Of a DNA stretch of 64,000 nucleotides, positions 45,125 to 57,343 are shown in pieces. Source of the DNA: Filosporella fistucella (taxonomy: Eukaryota > Ascomycota > Leotiomycetes > Helotiales); assembly GCA_030077755.1 (NCBI GenBank), contig JAQJZZ010000021.1, forward strand, positions 992,001 to 1,056,000, written 5' to 3'. The notes beneath the pieces are model-generated. The model had not been told where the DNA came from, made no database searches, and saw only the letters and a program-made list of their open reading frames with translations. A program made the position numbers and the translations under genes. Position 1 is the stretch's first letter. Every line of letters starts with the position of its first letter.

Positions 45125-47006
45125 ATGGATATTTCGACGCACAAAGGGACAACTATAGATGATGTGAAACCGATTATTTCTTCGAGTCAATCGAACGAGA
45201 ACGGGAATGAAGCTGAAATACGTGCTCGTGAGCGACGATTGCTCTGGAAGATTGACTGCCGGTACACTCATCTATCTAAACCAACTTTTTACACATGACT
45301 TAAATGATTACAGACTCGTCCCACTTCTCATCATTTGTTATTTCCTCCAGTACTTAGATAAGGGTTCTCTTGGATTTGCTTCTATCCTTGGCATCATTCA
45401 AGATCTGGTAGGTCATCGACATCCAAGAGTTGGAGAGTCTCTAACAAAGGGAACAGAATCTTCATGACCAACAATACTCATGGGCGAACTCGGTGTTCTT
45501 CTTCGGGTATCTTCTATTCTCGTACCCAACTTCGATACTCATTGTCAAGTTCCCAATTGGCAAATATGTCTCGACCACAGTGTAAGTACCGTCAACTCCC
45601 TCCCCTGTCTTATAAAACTGATTTCGGCAGGATGGTGTGGGCTGTCATATTGATGCTTCATGCTGCATGTAAGAATGCTTCCGGATTGATGGCCGTAAGA
45701 TTCTTCTTGGGCATCGGAGAAGCGACAGTTGTGCCCGCTTTTGCAATCCTCGTCAGCTTGTTCTATAAGCGTGAGGAGCAACCGCTGCGACAATGTGCTT
45801 TCTTTCTTGGAGATGGCATCGCGGGCATCACTGGCGGCTTGATTGCTTATGGCATTGCACATATCAATGGGAAGCTAGCAGTTTGGCGAGTAAGATTTGC
45901 TCCTAGTTTCTGCATCATATTGTAGCTAACATAGGCAGTGCTTGTTCCTGATCTATGGCGCTACAACAGTGGCTTTCGGTGCACTGTTATTCTTCACTCT
46001 TCCATCGAGTCCTGCGACTGCTTATTTCCTCAGCGACGATGAGAAGAAGCTAGCACTTAAGCGCGTCCGAAATAACGGGAGCAAGAAGACAGGAGAATAT
46101 AAGAAGAAGCAAGTTCTAGAAGCATTAACTGATGTTCAAGCATGGCTGCTTACGTTGAACGCATTTTGTGTGAACATTGCTACCGGTGGATTGTCCGGTG
46201 TAAGTTAATCGATTGAAGATGGTTCTTTGCTGACCTGGTTATAGTTTGGAAATATCCTTATACAAGGTTTTGGATTTGATTTATTTTCGACGCTACTTCT
46301 GCAAATACCTTTTGGTGTTTCCCAGATTGTTTTTGTGTGTATTGGGTTCGTGAAATGTTCTCACCAATTGAAGCTGCATCTTGCTGACCACCTAAACAGT
46401 GCATATTTCGGCACCTATGTCAAAAACGCTCGTCTCATGACGATGCTTTTCCTCATGGTCGTCAGGTAAGGACTGCGAAAGTGGCTCGAAACTATGAGCT
46501 GAAATCATGTAGTATCACTGGAACAGGAATGATGTTCCTAATTCCTGCCCAGCACCGAGTGGCACGAGTCGCCGGCGCTTGTCTAACATCCGCTTTCTCA
46601 GCTAATTTACCAATGGTAACTTCACTGGTAACATCCAATATCACTGGTTTCACTAAGAAAACGACTGTCATGTCAATGGTATTTATTGCATATTGCCTTG
46701 GACGTATCATTGGGCCTCATTTCTTCCTTGATAGTGAAAGCCCTACATATCGAGTACGTTCTTCCCAATTTACGCCCCGAGAGCCATAAGCTAACTAGTT
46801 CTTGACAGACTGGTTTGAAGACAATTCTCGCAGTGTTTTCAATTGCCGGCCTGATTGACATCATTTTGCGAATCTACTTGATGCGCGAGAATTTCAAACG
46901 TGAAAGCTTGCCCCGAAGCAGCGAGGGAGATTCGGACTCGAGTGAAGACAGAGATTTGAAGGATCTCACCGATAGGGAGGATGTAAGCTTTCGGTACTTG
47001 CTGTGA
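45125..47006 (+). CDS. MFS transporter, anion:cation symporter (allantoate permease-like) family
   Basis: Nine exons (45125-45261, 45314-45407, 45457-45581, 45631-45889, 45939-46199, 46245-46345, 46400-46465, 46513-46753, 46809-47006) join in frame to 493 residues; introns are 44-55 nt. Recognised blocks are LVPLLIICYFLQYLDKGSLG in helix 1, QYSWANSVFFFGYLLFSYP (helix 2), VRFFLGIGEATVVPAFA (helix 4) and the YKREEQPLR loop. The protein has a hydrophilic N-terminus and an acidic, Ser-rich C-terminus (SEGDSDSSEDRDLKD). Family members import organic anions, vitamins or small peptides with protons; substrate cannot be assigned. The many introns all preserve frame, which argues against a pseudogene despite the fragmented appearance. 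Confidence 0.9.
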
Positions 47007-47579
47007 CCAAATTTAACATCTGGCAATGGAAATGTAACGTGGAGCAAAATCTTGTGTAATTACGCAGGGCTGTGAAGAGCAAGAAAAATTATCGTCACAA
47101 ATTATCTTTTCCTAAGAATATTATTTTGAAAAACCAAGATATAATTTTCAGTTGTAAGTCTCTGGGGTTTTTCCGGTGCGAATTACAATATGCTTTTTTT
47201 TTTGCTTTCTCATTACCCCGCTACAGCCCCTCGCTCCCGCCGGAGGTCCGTATCTACCCCGCTATTGTCCAGGAATAACATATTTTGCTTATTGAACTAC
47301 ATGTCAAATTCTAATTGATGGTAGTAAGTTGTGGTGAAGAAATGCAATATTCCAAGATCGCCGAATATACTTGCCGTGCCAACTGCAAATATAATGCTCG
47401 GGTGATACGGAAACTGTGACTCGCATCATCCACGCCAATGCTCCAACGTTGTAAAGTATAAGTAACACAAAATCGTGCAACCTTCCACAGTTAAACTTTT
47501 ACTCGTGATTTATCTTCATTTAACTCCGTTCTAAGAATTAAAAGGCTTCTGTTCTCTCAACAATCAATTCCTCTGCAAA
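47007..47579. other. Intergenic, no supported gene
   Basis: 3' flank of the MFS gene and promoter of the cupin gene. Includes a T-run of 12 at about 47193-47204. Confidence 0.5.
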
Positions 47580-48246
47580 ATGGCGAGCTCAACGCGGAAA
47601 ATGCTGCCAAATAGCTTGCCTGACGTCAAGCGTCTGATCACTTCTCATAACGATAAGGGCAAAGCGATCTTCTCGCAGGACATTCCCTCCAGCTCATCAT
47701 TCGAAGAAATATCATCAGCTGCCGATTTCTTCCTCGCCTACACGACGAAGGATTTCCCTGTTAATCTGAACTCTCCTGACCCGACGGATCCGAAATCAAT
47801 TCCGGCAGATATTCAGAACTATCAGAAGGATCTCAACACACCTTATACAGGAAAACTTAGTCTTGGAAATGGTAAGGACCACTTCAAGGTTTCGCAGCAA
47901 CAGAGAGTTGACTAGGTGAACAGGATCTGTTCTGCGATTTGTCGATTTCGCACCAGATGCAGAACCGTACATGCATCGAACTGAATCCATCGATTATGGT
48001 GTTGTCCTTGAGGGCGAAATGGAACTCATCCTTGATTCGGGAGAGACGAGAATCATGAAGCGGGGAGATGTTTGCGTCCAGAGGGCAACTATGCATGCTT
48101 GGAAGAACGTCACAGAGGAGGGTAAATGGGCTCGGATGATGTTCGTGCTCATTTCATCTGAGAAAGTCACCGTTGGGGGACGGACTCTGGGGGAGAACCT
48201 TCCTGGTAAAATCGGGGACCCTGGGACTTCGAAGAATGAGGATTAA
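47580..48246 (+). CDS. Cupin-domain protein
   Basis: Two exons (47580-47871, 47924-48246; 52-nt intron) join in frame to 204 residues. The cupin barrel is in the second half: motif 1 around MHRTESIDYGVVLEGEMELIL (with H and E ligands but a variant spacing) and motif 2 around RGDVCVQRATMHAWKN (H ligand). It is a single-domain cupin with an N-terminal arm of about 95 residues and no signal peptide. Family members bind metals and act as dioxygenases, isomerases or sugar-binding proteins. The spacing of metal ligands is compatible with metal binding, but no substrate is evident. Neighbours do not point to a pathway. Confidence 0.88.
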
Positions 48247-49497
48247 TTGAGCATAAGTCGGCACATAGTGACTCTGGGAAGAACCTGATGAATTTTAATT
48301 AGAGCAGATCGTCCTGAGTGTGTATACTTTATAATGCCTTCCCTTCTCTTCCAGTGGGCTGGAAATATCTGGCTCCTGTCCCGCCAGTTGTCGTGGTTCA
48401 ATGGAATTTATTAATAGTAACAAAAGTTCGCGACACAATAATACGGTATTCGCAAGTATTCATCCTGTAACGTTTGATCATTCTTATAGGCATAGACTTA
48501 GACTAGACGTACTTGCTCCTCTCCTCATCTCTAGAGCAGAATACTAGGAACCTAGAATGGTATATATCACGTGATTACATCTGAGTCCTCCTTACCTGCC
48601 TTGGCAAGTCTGAAACAGAACTACTTCAATCTTCTGGATGTACTTCGTATCTCTAGATACTCTATTTTGAGCATCCTTGCAGCTTTTTAATTTCTATATT
48701 TGGTTATCGTGTTAGTCACGTGAACGAGAGCTAGTGTAATCTTAGTCAGCGATGCTCTTCTCTACCCCTCGCCTCCTTTCTTGTTCTGAACTTCGTTTCA
48801 TCAGTGCGCATCGTTTCACTCAACCTCCTTGAAACAACACTTTCGTGTGAAGTCAACTGCACTGCCCTCTTCTCAAAATTGGTACGCGCGCGGATCTATT
48901 TCCATCCGATTCATGCAACCATTGTATATCATCTCCACGCTCCTCTTTTGGTACAACCTTTTTTATTCTCTGAGTGCTTCCCCCTTTTCCTGCTTAAGAT
49001 GGCGTTCACACCATCCTATCAGTGCCCGAAACGCTCAGCAGCATATCTCTGGGGAAATTATCCCTTCGGGATATGCAGTGCCAAATGTGTGCATCCCATA
49101 TGCGGCTTGTCAGCACTGCCATTGTGGTAACATCCAAAAGGGAAAGTAATATTCAGGCAGGTAATTCTCAGCACCGTTTCTCAAACATTGCTCGTCGCAA
49201 GAAACTTGTTTAGGTACTGCAAGCCAATGCCTTTCATGTTACTCCCAAATTCATCGCCCTTGGGGCGTACTCGCGGCTGAAAGTGTGCTGCCACGCCCTC
49301 CCCTTTCTATGGAATTTGCCGCTGTTGCTTATCCGTTTAAGAATATTGAGGTTCCCATTTCACTATTTTGCTGTTCTCTTATGCTGATCACAAAACAATT
49401 GAAATTCGTGTCTCTCGTTACATTACACTCGTTTGGCCTTCCAGCATAAACCACAACCAAGAAACAAACCAGGAAATCAGTACTTTTGCTTACTGGC
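48247..49497. other. Intergenic, no supported gene
   Basis: A 1.25-kb stretch upstream of the C2H2 gene. Small overlapping plus-strand frames at 48804-49213 lack motifs. A pyrimidine-rich section near 48760-49000 lies upstream of the gene start. Confidence 0.45.
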
Positions 49498-51019
49498 ATG
49501 ATGAACGGCTATCAATTCCCTCCTCAAAATGCCGAGCTCTATACGAGCGCTCCTTTGCCACCAATTCCAATGGTCAAGGATACCACGTTCAGTTTCGACT
49601 TCGACGAATCGACTGCCTTTGCTCACAACGCGCATACTGCTGGCCAGATTGCGAAGCGACAACGAAGTAATTCGGATGAGGCAAATACGTCACGACTTTC
49701 CAATGTGCTGTCATGGCTCCCCCGAGCAAGTCCAGAAGATGTGGAGAAGATATGGCTTTATCTAAAAGGTAAGCCGCATCGCATCGCGTAGTACACATCA
49801 CCCGAATCGCTTACACTTCCTAGCATCTATGACAATATCTCCAGATGGAGACCCCATCTACAATGACCATGTATTGCCACTAAATCCCCGAGGGACAAGA
49901 TCCAGAGGCATAAGCCAGAGCAGCCATGTTTCGATTCCCAGGAGTAGATTCTCCAACACAGACATGGAAGCATCCAACGCGATGACCCACGATCATAATT
50001 GGATGCAGTCTGTCGGTGTCGATGATGTCTTCGAGTTCAGCCCAGTTCTCGAAGACCCTTCGGTCACAACATATTCGCCTACCGTCTTCGAGCAACCGAC
50101 GATGGAATGCTCCTCAGAGCATAATCTACCAGATTACATGCAAGGAATCCACGACTCGTCCTCAACAAATCTTGACTCCTACCTCAGCGGTCCTGCCCCT
50201 TCTGCGGCTACACATTTACTCCGCCAGGGATACGGAAGTGGGATGCAAAATACAATTCGAGATTCCGTCCAGTCTCACAGTTCTTTCAGCTCTCGCAATT
50301 CGGAATTGAGTAGCTACTCCAAGCACTCCTCCACTACCACACTTTCCAGTCAATGCAGTCATTCGGCCAATAAAGCTTTCCATCAAAGAGCTCCATCAGC
50401 TCCTGTCACTTCAACTTCCAGAAAAGCTCATACACGATCCTCATCAGCATCATCGCGTATCTCATTGGGTGTCCCGTCGATCGTCCCTTGCACCTCTCCT
50501 GGTTGTATGCAAACATTTACTCGCGATGCTGATCGGATACGGCACGAAAATTCAATTCACTCAAGTCAAAATTACACATGTCTCCTTCACACATGCCATC
50601 ATGAGTGCGCGGGCGATTGTACAGAGGAAACCCACCACTCTGACTACAGCAACAAGCGAGCCGACAAGTTCAAACTGCACCTTGAGAAGGTTCACCATTG
50701 GACATTGAAGCAAAGGGAAATCCCGAAATCATGGCTCAAGACGTACGAGCGCGGGAGTGATGGTTGGACATGTGGACAGTGCAAGACGTTCCTCGGAACC
50801 TGGCATGATGACGAGGAAGCCATCAAGAAGCATGCAGAAGAATGCACAGAAGAGGTTGAAGCGTCTCTCAAACGTTTGAGTATGGAGGACTTCCCCATGG
50901 ATATCTTGCCACCGATGCAAGAGGAAAATGGAGGCATGCACAGAGCGATGTCACGAGGTGGGAGAAATCGGGTCTTGACGACTCAGCTTCTGAATAATAT
51001 GCTTCAAACGCCCAATTGA
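49498..51019 (+). CDS. C2H2 and Cys-rich zinc-finger protein (paralog of the zinc-finger part at 54-56 kb)
   Basis: Two exons (49498-49768, 49824-51019; 55-nt intron) join in frame to 488 residues. The first 300 residues are Ser/Pro/Gln-rich and low in structure, as in transcription factors. Residues about 310-335 form a C2H2 finger (CTSPGCMQTFTRDADRIRH-x-x-x-IH). After it is a distinctive module: CLLHTCHHEC, DKFKLHLEKVHH, IPKSWLKTYERGSDGW, CGQCKTFLGTW and a closing H-x-E-E-C. The same module ends the caspase-like protein at 53878-56418, so the two are paralogous in this region. Probably nuclear and DNA- or RNA-binding. The ATG at 49498 is followed directly by a second ATG. Confidence 0.88.
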
Positions 51020-52279
51020 AGGGTGATATATTCTCCATGATCGACTGTGTCGAAGTTATATTGTAATTTTAATTCTTCATGATTAAACTGGGCTCCGGAG
51101 TGGGTTATATACTGGATTCAGGATACAGGAGAGAAATGGATAATTCTTGATAGATATTAATTACACGTTCATATATTCTTTAGATGCTTCCTCCATCGCT
51201 GGATTTGTCCGGATTTGCCCTCAAATTTGAGGTGTTTCAACCGAGGGGAGTACATTTCTGGAGGCTTCTCGGTCGCGCTTGCTTCCTCGTCTTATTCGTT
51301 ACGGTATTCATCCTCGCCTACTCTAGCTCGCTCCTTACGCTTCATGTTGCGCTGAGATGTTCAGATCTCCAGTACTTAGTCCCACATAAACAAAATTGAA
51401 TTAAGCTTTGGTGAATCTTGAACGCAATATTGTGGAGGCCAGGCTGATAGAAGCATCCTAGACTATTCTTTTGTTTCTAGTGTTACTGGTTGCTTTTAAT
51501 TATGCTCGAGAGTATTATATCATACAAAAATTGAGGTTTGGCTTTCTTAACGGCTCTGTTGATGTCACACGGGTTCGGCTCGTCTATGAGAGAATCCTTT
51601 GAAAAGTGGGGATGATGAAATGGGTAACTTGAAATATCATCGTAGGTATTGTGATACACTACTTTTCAACTTGCCACTGAAGTTTTTATTTTTATCCTAA
51701 AGTTTTTTGCCAATGGAAGTATCTTTATAATTATGATTCGCTCAGTTGAAAGTGCGATAACGATTTGAGAAAACAGAGTACCCTGAAATCCAGTACACGA
51801 TCAGTCACAATTCTCCTATATTTTCACTTAAAAAGAATTTGAAATAAGATGTGAGAAAATTATATTTCTTGTAGAAGGCACTAATTGAAGTGGATGCGGT
51901 CATTGAGCCAGACTCAATTCTTCCAAGTTGCAGTGTTAGCCGTAATGCTATGGCATATTTTAGGAGGATGGATGTCATAATCCCGTTTTCCACTTCTTAG
52001 CATCCAGATCATCACATGAAAGAAATTCCCCAACTTTGCTTGTTCAGTTGGCGTCACTTGCTTCCCCGATTATTTGAGCTTCTGCCCCCGGATTAATCTT
52101 GGTCACCTTCGTCTTCCAAGGTCATATTAATTTTTGCATCTATTACATCCATCCACACATCCGAACAAGAAACATGCTCTGTTCTTCATTTGTTTCAATC
52201 TACGAGACCGCTTCTTTGTAAATTTACTGGAACCTTAGAGCGACTAGAGAATATCTTAGAAAATGCCTTTCGTGTAAAG
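51020..52279. other. Intergenic, no supported gene
   Basis: 3' flank of the zinc-finger gene and a stop-rich region with no recognisable frame. The 2EXR remnant starts at its right end. Confidence 0.5.
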
Positions 52280-53391
52280 ATGCTGAAACTTTCACTCTTC
52301 GATCACTTTCGAGGATGTCGTCGAAACTTCGACGATAATCCCACTAGATAGGAAAGGAAGGCTGAGGAAACTCCTTCTACCAAGTCTCACCAGTCCACAC
52401 TGCCGCCAAAAGAGATCAGTCCTTCCTCTACTAAGTTTCATCTGTTCCCACGATTGCCAAAAGAAATCAGAGACCATATCTATAAGTTCGACATTCTGAC
52501 AGAACTTGCGCGTCAAAAGTCCTAAGCTAATTGGCATACTTGTAGGGCAGTTTTAAATCCCCCCAGTTCTCGAAAACGTCAAAGTCATCAACGTGGATCC
52601 GCCTCTCTCGCCAGGAATGGTTCATGTTACCAAGCGTCAGGACCCTTCTAGAAGCGCACAGGCATCTTTGATTTCTAAGGACACTCAGGAATTTGTAAGG
52701 ATTTCATCAGGACTCGTGAAGGGACTATCCAATTTCCACAGTCGAGTATCTTATATTTCAACTCACTGAGAAGATCATGTGACTTACTATTTCTCTCGCC
52801 ACGAGGGATGATCACACTAGGGTTTTTAAGGGTGTGAAATCGTTGGCTCTCCATAAAAGAAAATTCACGATGTCAGTTGCTCATAAATTGGGCGGTCACG
52901 ACGTATGAATTCTGAATGTTTTGGCAAAGTTCACAGATCTCGAGGAGCTTCTGGTCGTCCTTTACAACTCGGATGAGCCATTCCTGAGACTACCATTTTC
53001 TCCTTCTGAAGACCCAAATCTATATGAGACACTCATGGAGTGGTCAACAAGGCAGCTCAACTTCGACACGCTCGAAACAATCATCGCCAAGTACGCCAAA
53101 TGCAATTCTCAATTTCCGGCCCCAAAAATCAAATACGTTGGGAGTGGGGAAAATGTATTGATACATGGCCAGCGTTTCTATTGTCCTCGCCACTTGCTTC
53201 ATTCCAAACGAAACAAAGAAAACGAGTACCTACAAGCATTGGGAGAGCCATATTGTTGGAATTATCTAGAGGGAGAGCCTAAAATGACTGGCATGAAGAC
53301 GTTGAGTTGGGGAATATATAATTACCTTCTTTCGTTGGCGAGAAGGTGGACAGATCCAAGATGTAGCAAAATAGAAGTCAGTTACCGGTAA
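52280..53391 (+). pseudogene. Decayed 2EXR-domain protein gene
   Basis: Reading from an ATG at 52280, protein-like sequence with the 2EXR start (FHLFPRLPKEIRDHIYKFDI) is preceded by an in-frame TAG and soon followed by a TAA. Further family-like pieces follow in shifting frames (PPVLENVKVINVDPPLSP, then an SILYFNSLRR-like piece). A 156-codon frame at 52921-53391 is preceded, 9 nt upstream of its first ATG-like codon, by a TGA. 2EXR proteins are abundant, mostly uncharacterised fungal proteins. The number of breaks suggests an inactivated copy; undetected introns might explain some of them. TAG and TGA at former CAG or CGA codons would fit C-to-T decay. Description only. Confidence 0.6.
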
Positions 53392-53877
53392 CACTTAGAA
53401 CACATAAAGCAGTCCGGTTATTTGATACATTGTTGTAATTAGTTCTTGAAAGTTTCGGGGCGAAATATCGCAGGGACGAGGGTGAGATTCAAGTGACTTG
53501 TTGTAGAGCAGAAAGTTGATCCTGCTACAAGCGACTGATTCCTCAAATAAAACGTGGCTCCAAAAGCCAAAAACTTTGAAAGAATGTGTGTTCCACAGAT
53601 CCAGCCATTGAAAAATTATCGACAGGTTGGATTAAAGATAAATACTATGTATTATTCTTATTCTTTTGTCGCCCTGTAGCGATACGCTCCCAATAGTCTG
53701 TGGCTTGCTAGGATTACAAAAGCGGTCACCGTTGCTCTGCAGCACTGTTTCAGCTCCCGATCAGGCTGACAATCTATATTTATCCTAATCATTTCGAGGG
53801 CATTCTGTGTCATTGTAAAGCTCTCGCTCTCTTTTATATCAAAATTTGGAATATAATTCATCTACAGCGTTGCCCTG
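53392..53877. other. Intergenic, promoter of caspase-like gene
   Basis: 486 bp without a supported gene. Contains the promoter of the caspase-like zinc-finger gene. Confidence 0.5.
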
Positions 53878-56418
53878 ATGGAGGATAGTCATGGCGCTTC
53901 CTTGGTCGCAAGTAGTAGTTCAAATTCGACCCAAAGCGATGATGAGACAAGCCAACAAGGCTATATCAGCAGCGCGAACTCAACCCCTCCACCACCAACT
54001 TTCGCTGACACAGACCGTTGGTTATACCACATCGAGTTCCAGACTTTCACAAACTCATTGCAAGCTGCCGCAAATGCAGTTTTCCCAAATGACACGAAGT
54101 CGCGATACACAAAAGTGTCTGTGTTGATGCTGAGTTGGGCTGACGAGGATCCAAATCTACCAGTATCTCACGAGATCGATCAATTATACGATGTGTTTCG
54201 CGATACTTATCACTATGATACTGATCGGTGGACAATCCCGGACGAGAATTGTCATTACAAACTTACCGAGAAGATCATGGACTATGTGAAACCGACAGAG
54301 GATTCCAAAGAGCATTTGAAAATCGTGTATTACGCAGGCCATGCCAGGTTGACTGAGACCAGGTTATTGGTCTGGACAAGGTGAGGGGATAAAAACCTGT
54401 CATGGATCTTACTTACAATCCATAGTTGGAGAAACAACAAGAAAGCCAAGTGTCCAATTGTCAAGTGGGGTGGCATTCAAACAATTCTCGAAGAATCACC
54501 AAGCGATGTCTTAATTCTGCTTGATTGCTGCGCATCTGGAACTGCAAATGCAAGTGAAGGCAATGGCGTCAATGAGCTTATTTCAGCTTGCGCTTTCAAT
54601 GAAACAGCAAATGGAGTCGGTCCATACTCGTTCACCAATGCCCTGGTCACAGAACTGCGGCTGCTCAGCAATCGGCCATCGTTCAGTGTAGGCGAGCTCT
54701 ACAAGAAAATCTTCTTCCGTACTCAATGTCGCATGCCCGAAGAGTTATATAATGACGGGACAGCAAGGGAACGACACCCGGCTCCAATCCATCTGGTACT
54801 TACTCATGGAAGCTCAGTTGTCAGAAGCATCCAGCTTCCAGCAAAAGTTGGTCCGCAACATATCCTTCAAGTGGCGCCCCTTAATTTCCTGAGCACTGGG
54901 AGTTCGTCCGATACGGAGCCGGTAGTATCACCAGGAAAACGTGGAAGATTTCCGCATCACAGAAGAGGCGTTTCACTTTCTACTCTGTCAGATTCCTCGA
55001 ATATCCCCTGCACGGTGCTTCCAGATAAATGTGCACATCAGTCCACAGAAAAGAGTTTTCCTTCAAGGGTGCCGAGATTACTATTTGCGATCAGGTTAAG
55101 AGAAACATTCCAACCTGGAGAAGATATGATAGAGCTGTTCACTGAATGGATACGGTCATTTCCCACAATTGCCGACGAGATGACTGTTGAGGCATCATTT
55201 GACAGCTTCTCAACAATCGCTTTGATCTCACTGCCTGTCTCCATTGCAGCTTACCTTCCCAGCGATCCATCAATTACATCTTTGGGGCCCATTACCTCTG
55301 GCAATAGAATCGCAACGAAGCCAATTTTGAGGGTTCCGAAGGTGGTAATCGGCCAGAGTCCCCCAAAACGGGATGAGGAATGCTCAAGAGGCCCTTGGAG
55401 CCCTCCAGAAGATTGGAATGTCGCAAGCAATTACTTCTCACCGGCGGGGGAGCGAGGGGTAAGTGGCAAGAAGGACCGAAAACTTGACTCGAATCCAATA
55501 TTTGACGTAAGTCCAAAATCTGGCGATATTGTGCGAAAGCTATGGGGTAGCTACTCAACACGAGCGGAGAACCAAGATGAACACCTACTCCCGAGCAATT
55601 ACGCTACCCCGAATGTGCAAAGAAACTTACAACCGCTTGTCATTCCTCTGCAAACCGTTCCATTAGAAAGTGGAGAACCATCTGTCCTGAGTCGAGACTC
55701 GGTGCAATCATCAAGTTCTTACAACTCCTTTGCTACAGATCCTAGCTGGACGAGTACTCGCTCTTCGACGACAACAATTGAAAGCCGCTCAAGTACATAT
55801 CTGAATATTCCCTCCCAATTTCCTGCGTTATCCCAAAACTCGAACTTACTTTCTGCTGCTTCTGAAACAAGATTCTTTTCATCGCCCGCAGAAGAGATTC
55901 AAACACATGATCGGAGAGATTATGAATGTTCGTATGAAGATTGCCACAAAAGATTTAACCGGATGGATAATGTTGAAAGTCATGAAAGAATTCACAAGAA
56001 TGCTCCGCAGCTTTTGTGCCATCATCCAGGTTGCACTGCTACCTTTCATCGAAATTCGGATCGCCTGCGGCATTTTTCAGCGATACATGCTCAAGAATGG
56101 ACGTGCTTACTTGACATATGCTCAACCAATTGTGGCTTCCCATGCTTCGAGACTCGTCACTTCCAGCCTTATAAAAGCAAACGGAGGGATAAAATGCTCC
56201 AGCACGTCAAACAATGCCATACTGGTAGCACACAAAGCCATATTCCAGCATCATGGTCGGGATCATATATTCACAATAAAAATGGCTGGGCTTGTGGCAA
56301 ATGTAATCAATTCCTGGGTACATGGGATGAGCAATCGATGCTCATCAAATCCCATTTCGAAAGTTGCCAAAAGCCTGCACTTGGTAGAGACAGCCAAACA
56401 CTGAACAAGCAAATGTAA
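53878..56418 (+). CDS. Caspase-like (peptidase C14) domain fused to C2H2/Cys-rich zinc fingers
   Basis: Two exons (53878-54380, 54426-56418; 45-nt intron) join in frame to 831 residues. The N-terminal domain has the caspase/metacaspase dyad: His155 in KIVYYAGHA and Cys203 in LILLDCCASGT, in the usual strand contexts, preceded by HEIDQLYDVFRDTYHYD, which fits the p20-like fold. Residues about 280-660 are Ser-rich linker. The end (about 666-825) carries two C2H2-type fingers (CSYEDCHKRFNRMDNVESH-x-x-x-H, then CHHPGCTATFHRNSDRLRH-x-x-x-H) followed by the same module as the protein at 49498: CLLDICSTNC, DKMLQHVKQCHT, IPASW, GWACGKCNQFLGTW and a closing C. C14 domains in fungi are linked to regulated cell death and cleave after basic residues (metacaspases) or are untested. 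The combination with zinc fingers is unusual to me. Confidence 0.9.
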
Positions 56419-57343
56419 TGAAAGTATTGCCTCGAGTAGGAAGAATAGAAATGCAAATCTTGAAACTTGGTGGTTTGTTTCACGAGTCTAACATTTGAAT
56501 TTGCATTCTTCCCTGCCAGAGTTGATGATGTCCAGAAACTTAATAGGTTTATATCAGGCTTATCAGCAGAGAACATTGATCCATGGAAAAGATATAGTAG
56601 AGCGTTCTAGAGTCAAAGGTTGACCATCGAATGAGTTTTCGGTCTTCATCTACATGCCATACTCAGTTGAAGACCCAGACTCAGGTTCCATTGACATATA
56701 ACAACAGCCAAATAGGCAGATGAGACTAAAATTTACGCGCAAGTTATACCAAGGTTGCAGATCAATCTATATTCAGCCCCTGAAGATAATGTATTCATTC
56801 TGTTCACCCAGCTAAATTATTCACGCCCTCTTGATATCACTCACTCCCTCATGAAAAAAGCCACCATAATCATCATCTCCAGCTTGAATCCTGTAGCCTC
56901 TTTAATTACACTGATAATTCCAACACACAAGCATATGCAGGCAAAGAGAGATCTTCCAACGTCTATTTGAGAAACCAGAGAGTTGACCTAGTTTCCACTT
57001 TTCCACTTTCCACCAACATCTGAGCCCAAACATTTGACAACTTGAATGTTTACATACTTATCCAATTGTGGAAACATCATCGAGCCGCTTCGCACAATTC
57101 AACACTGCAATACATCACCATAAGAATTTGGAACTCCTTCATAATTTGAGTTCATGTCGGAAACCCTCGGATTACAGACCTCTTGATAGTTTGTTAAACT
57201 TGAGTTTGACCGCCTCAAAGTAACGCCTGAGCCAGAGTGACCAGAGCGAAACAAAGCATCACCCAGGGGCCTGCTTGAAACCTTCCACACCAGATACTAG
57301 GACATCTCAACTTTTCAGAAATCCAGGAATATCCAGAACAAGC
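56419..57343. other. Intergenic, no supported gene
   Basis: 3' flank of the caspase-like gene and promoter of the hypothetical gene at 57344. No motif. Confidence 0.5.

Noticed and set aside
45125..47006. MFS gene as a pseudogene
   Set aside because: It looks fragmented, but eight introns with good ends restore one frame over 493 residues.
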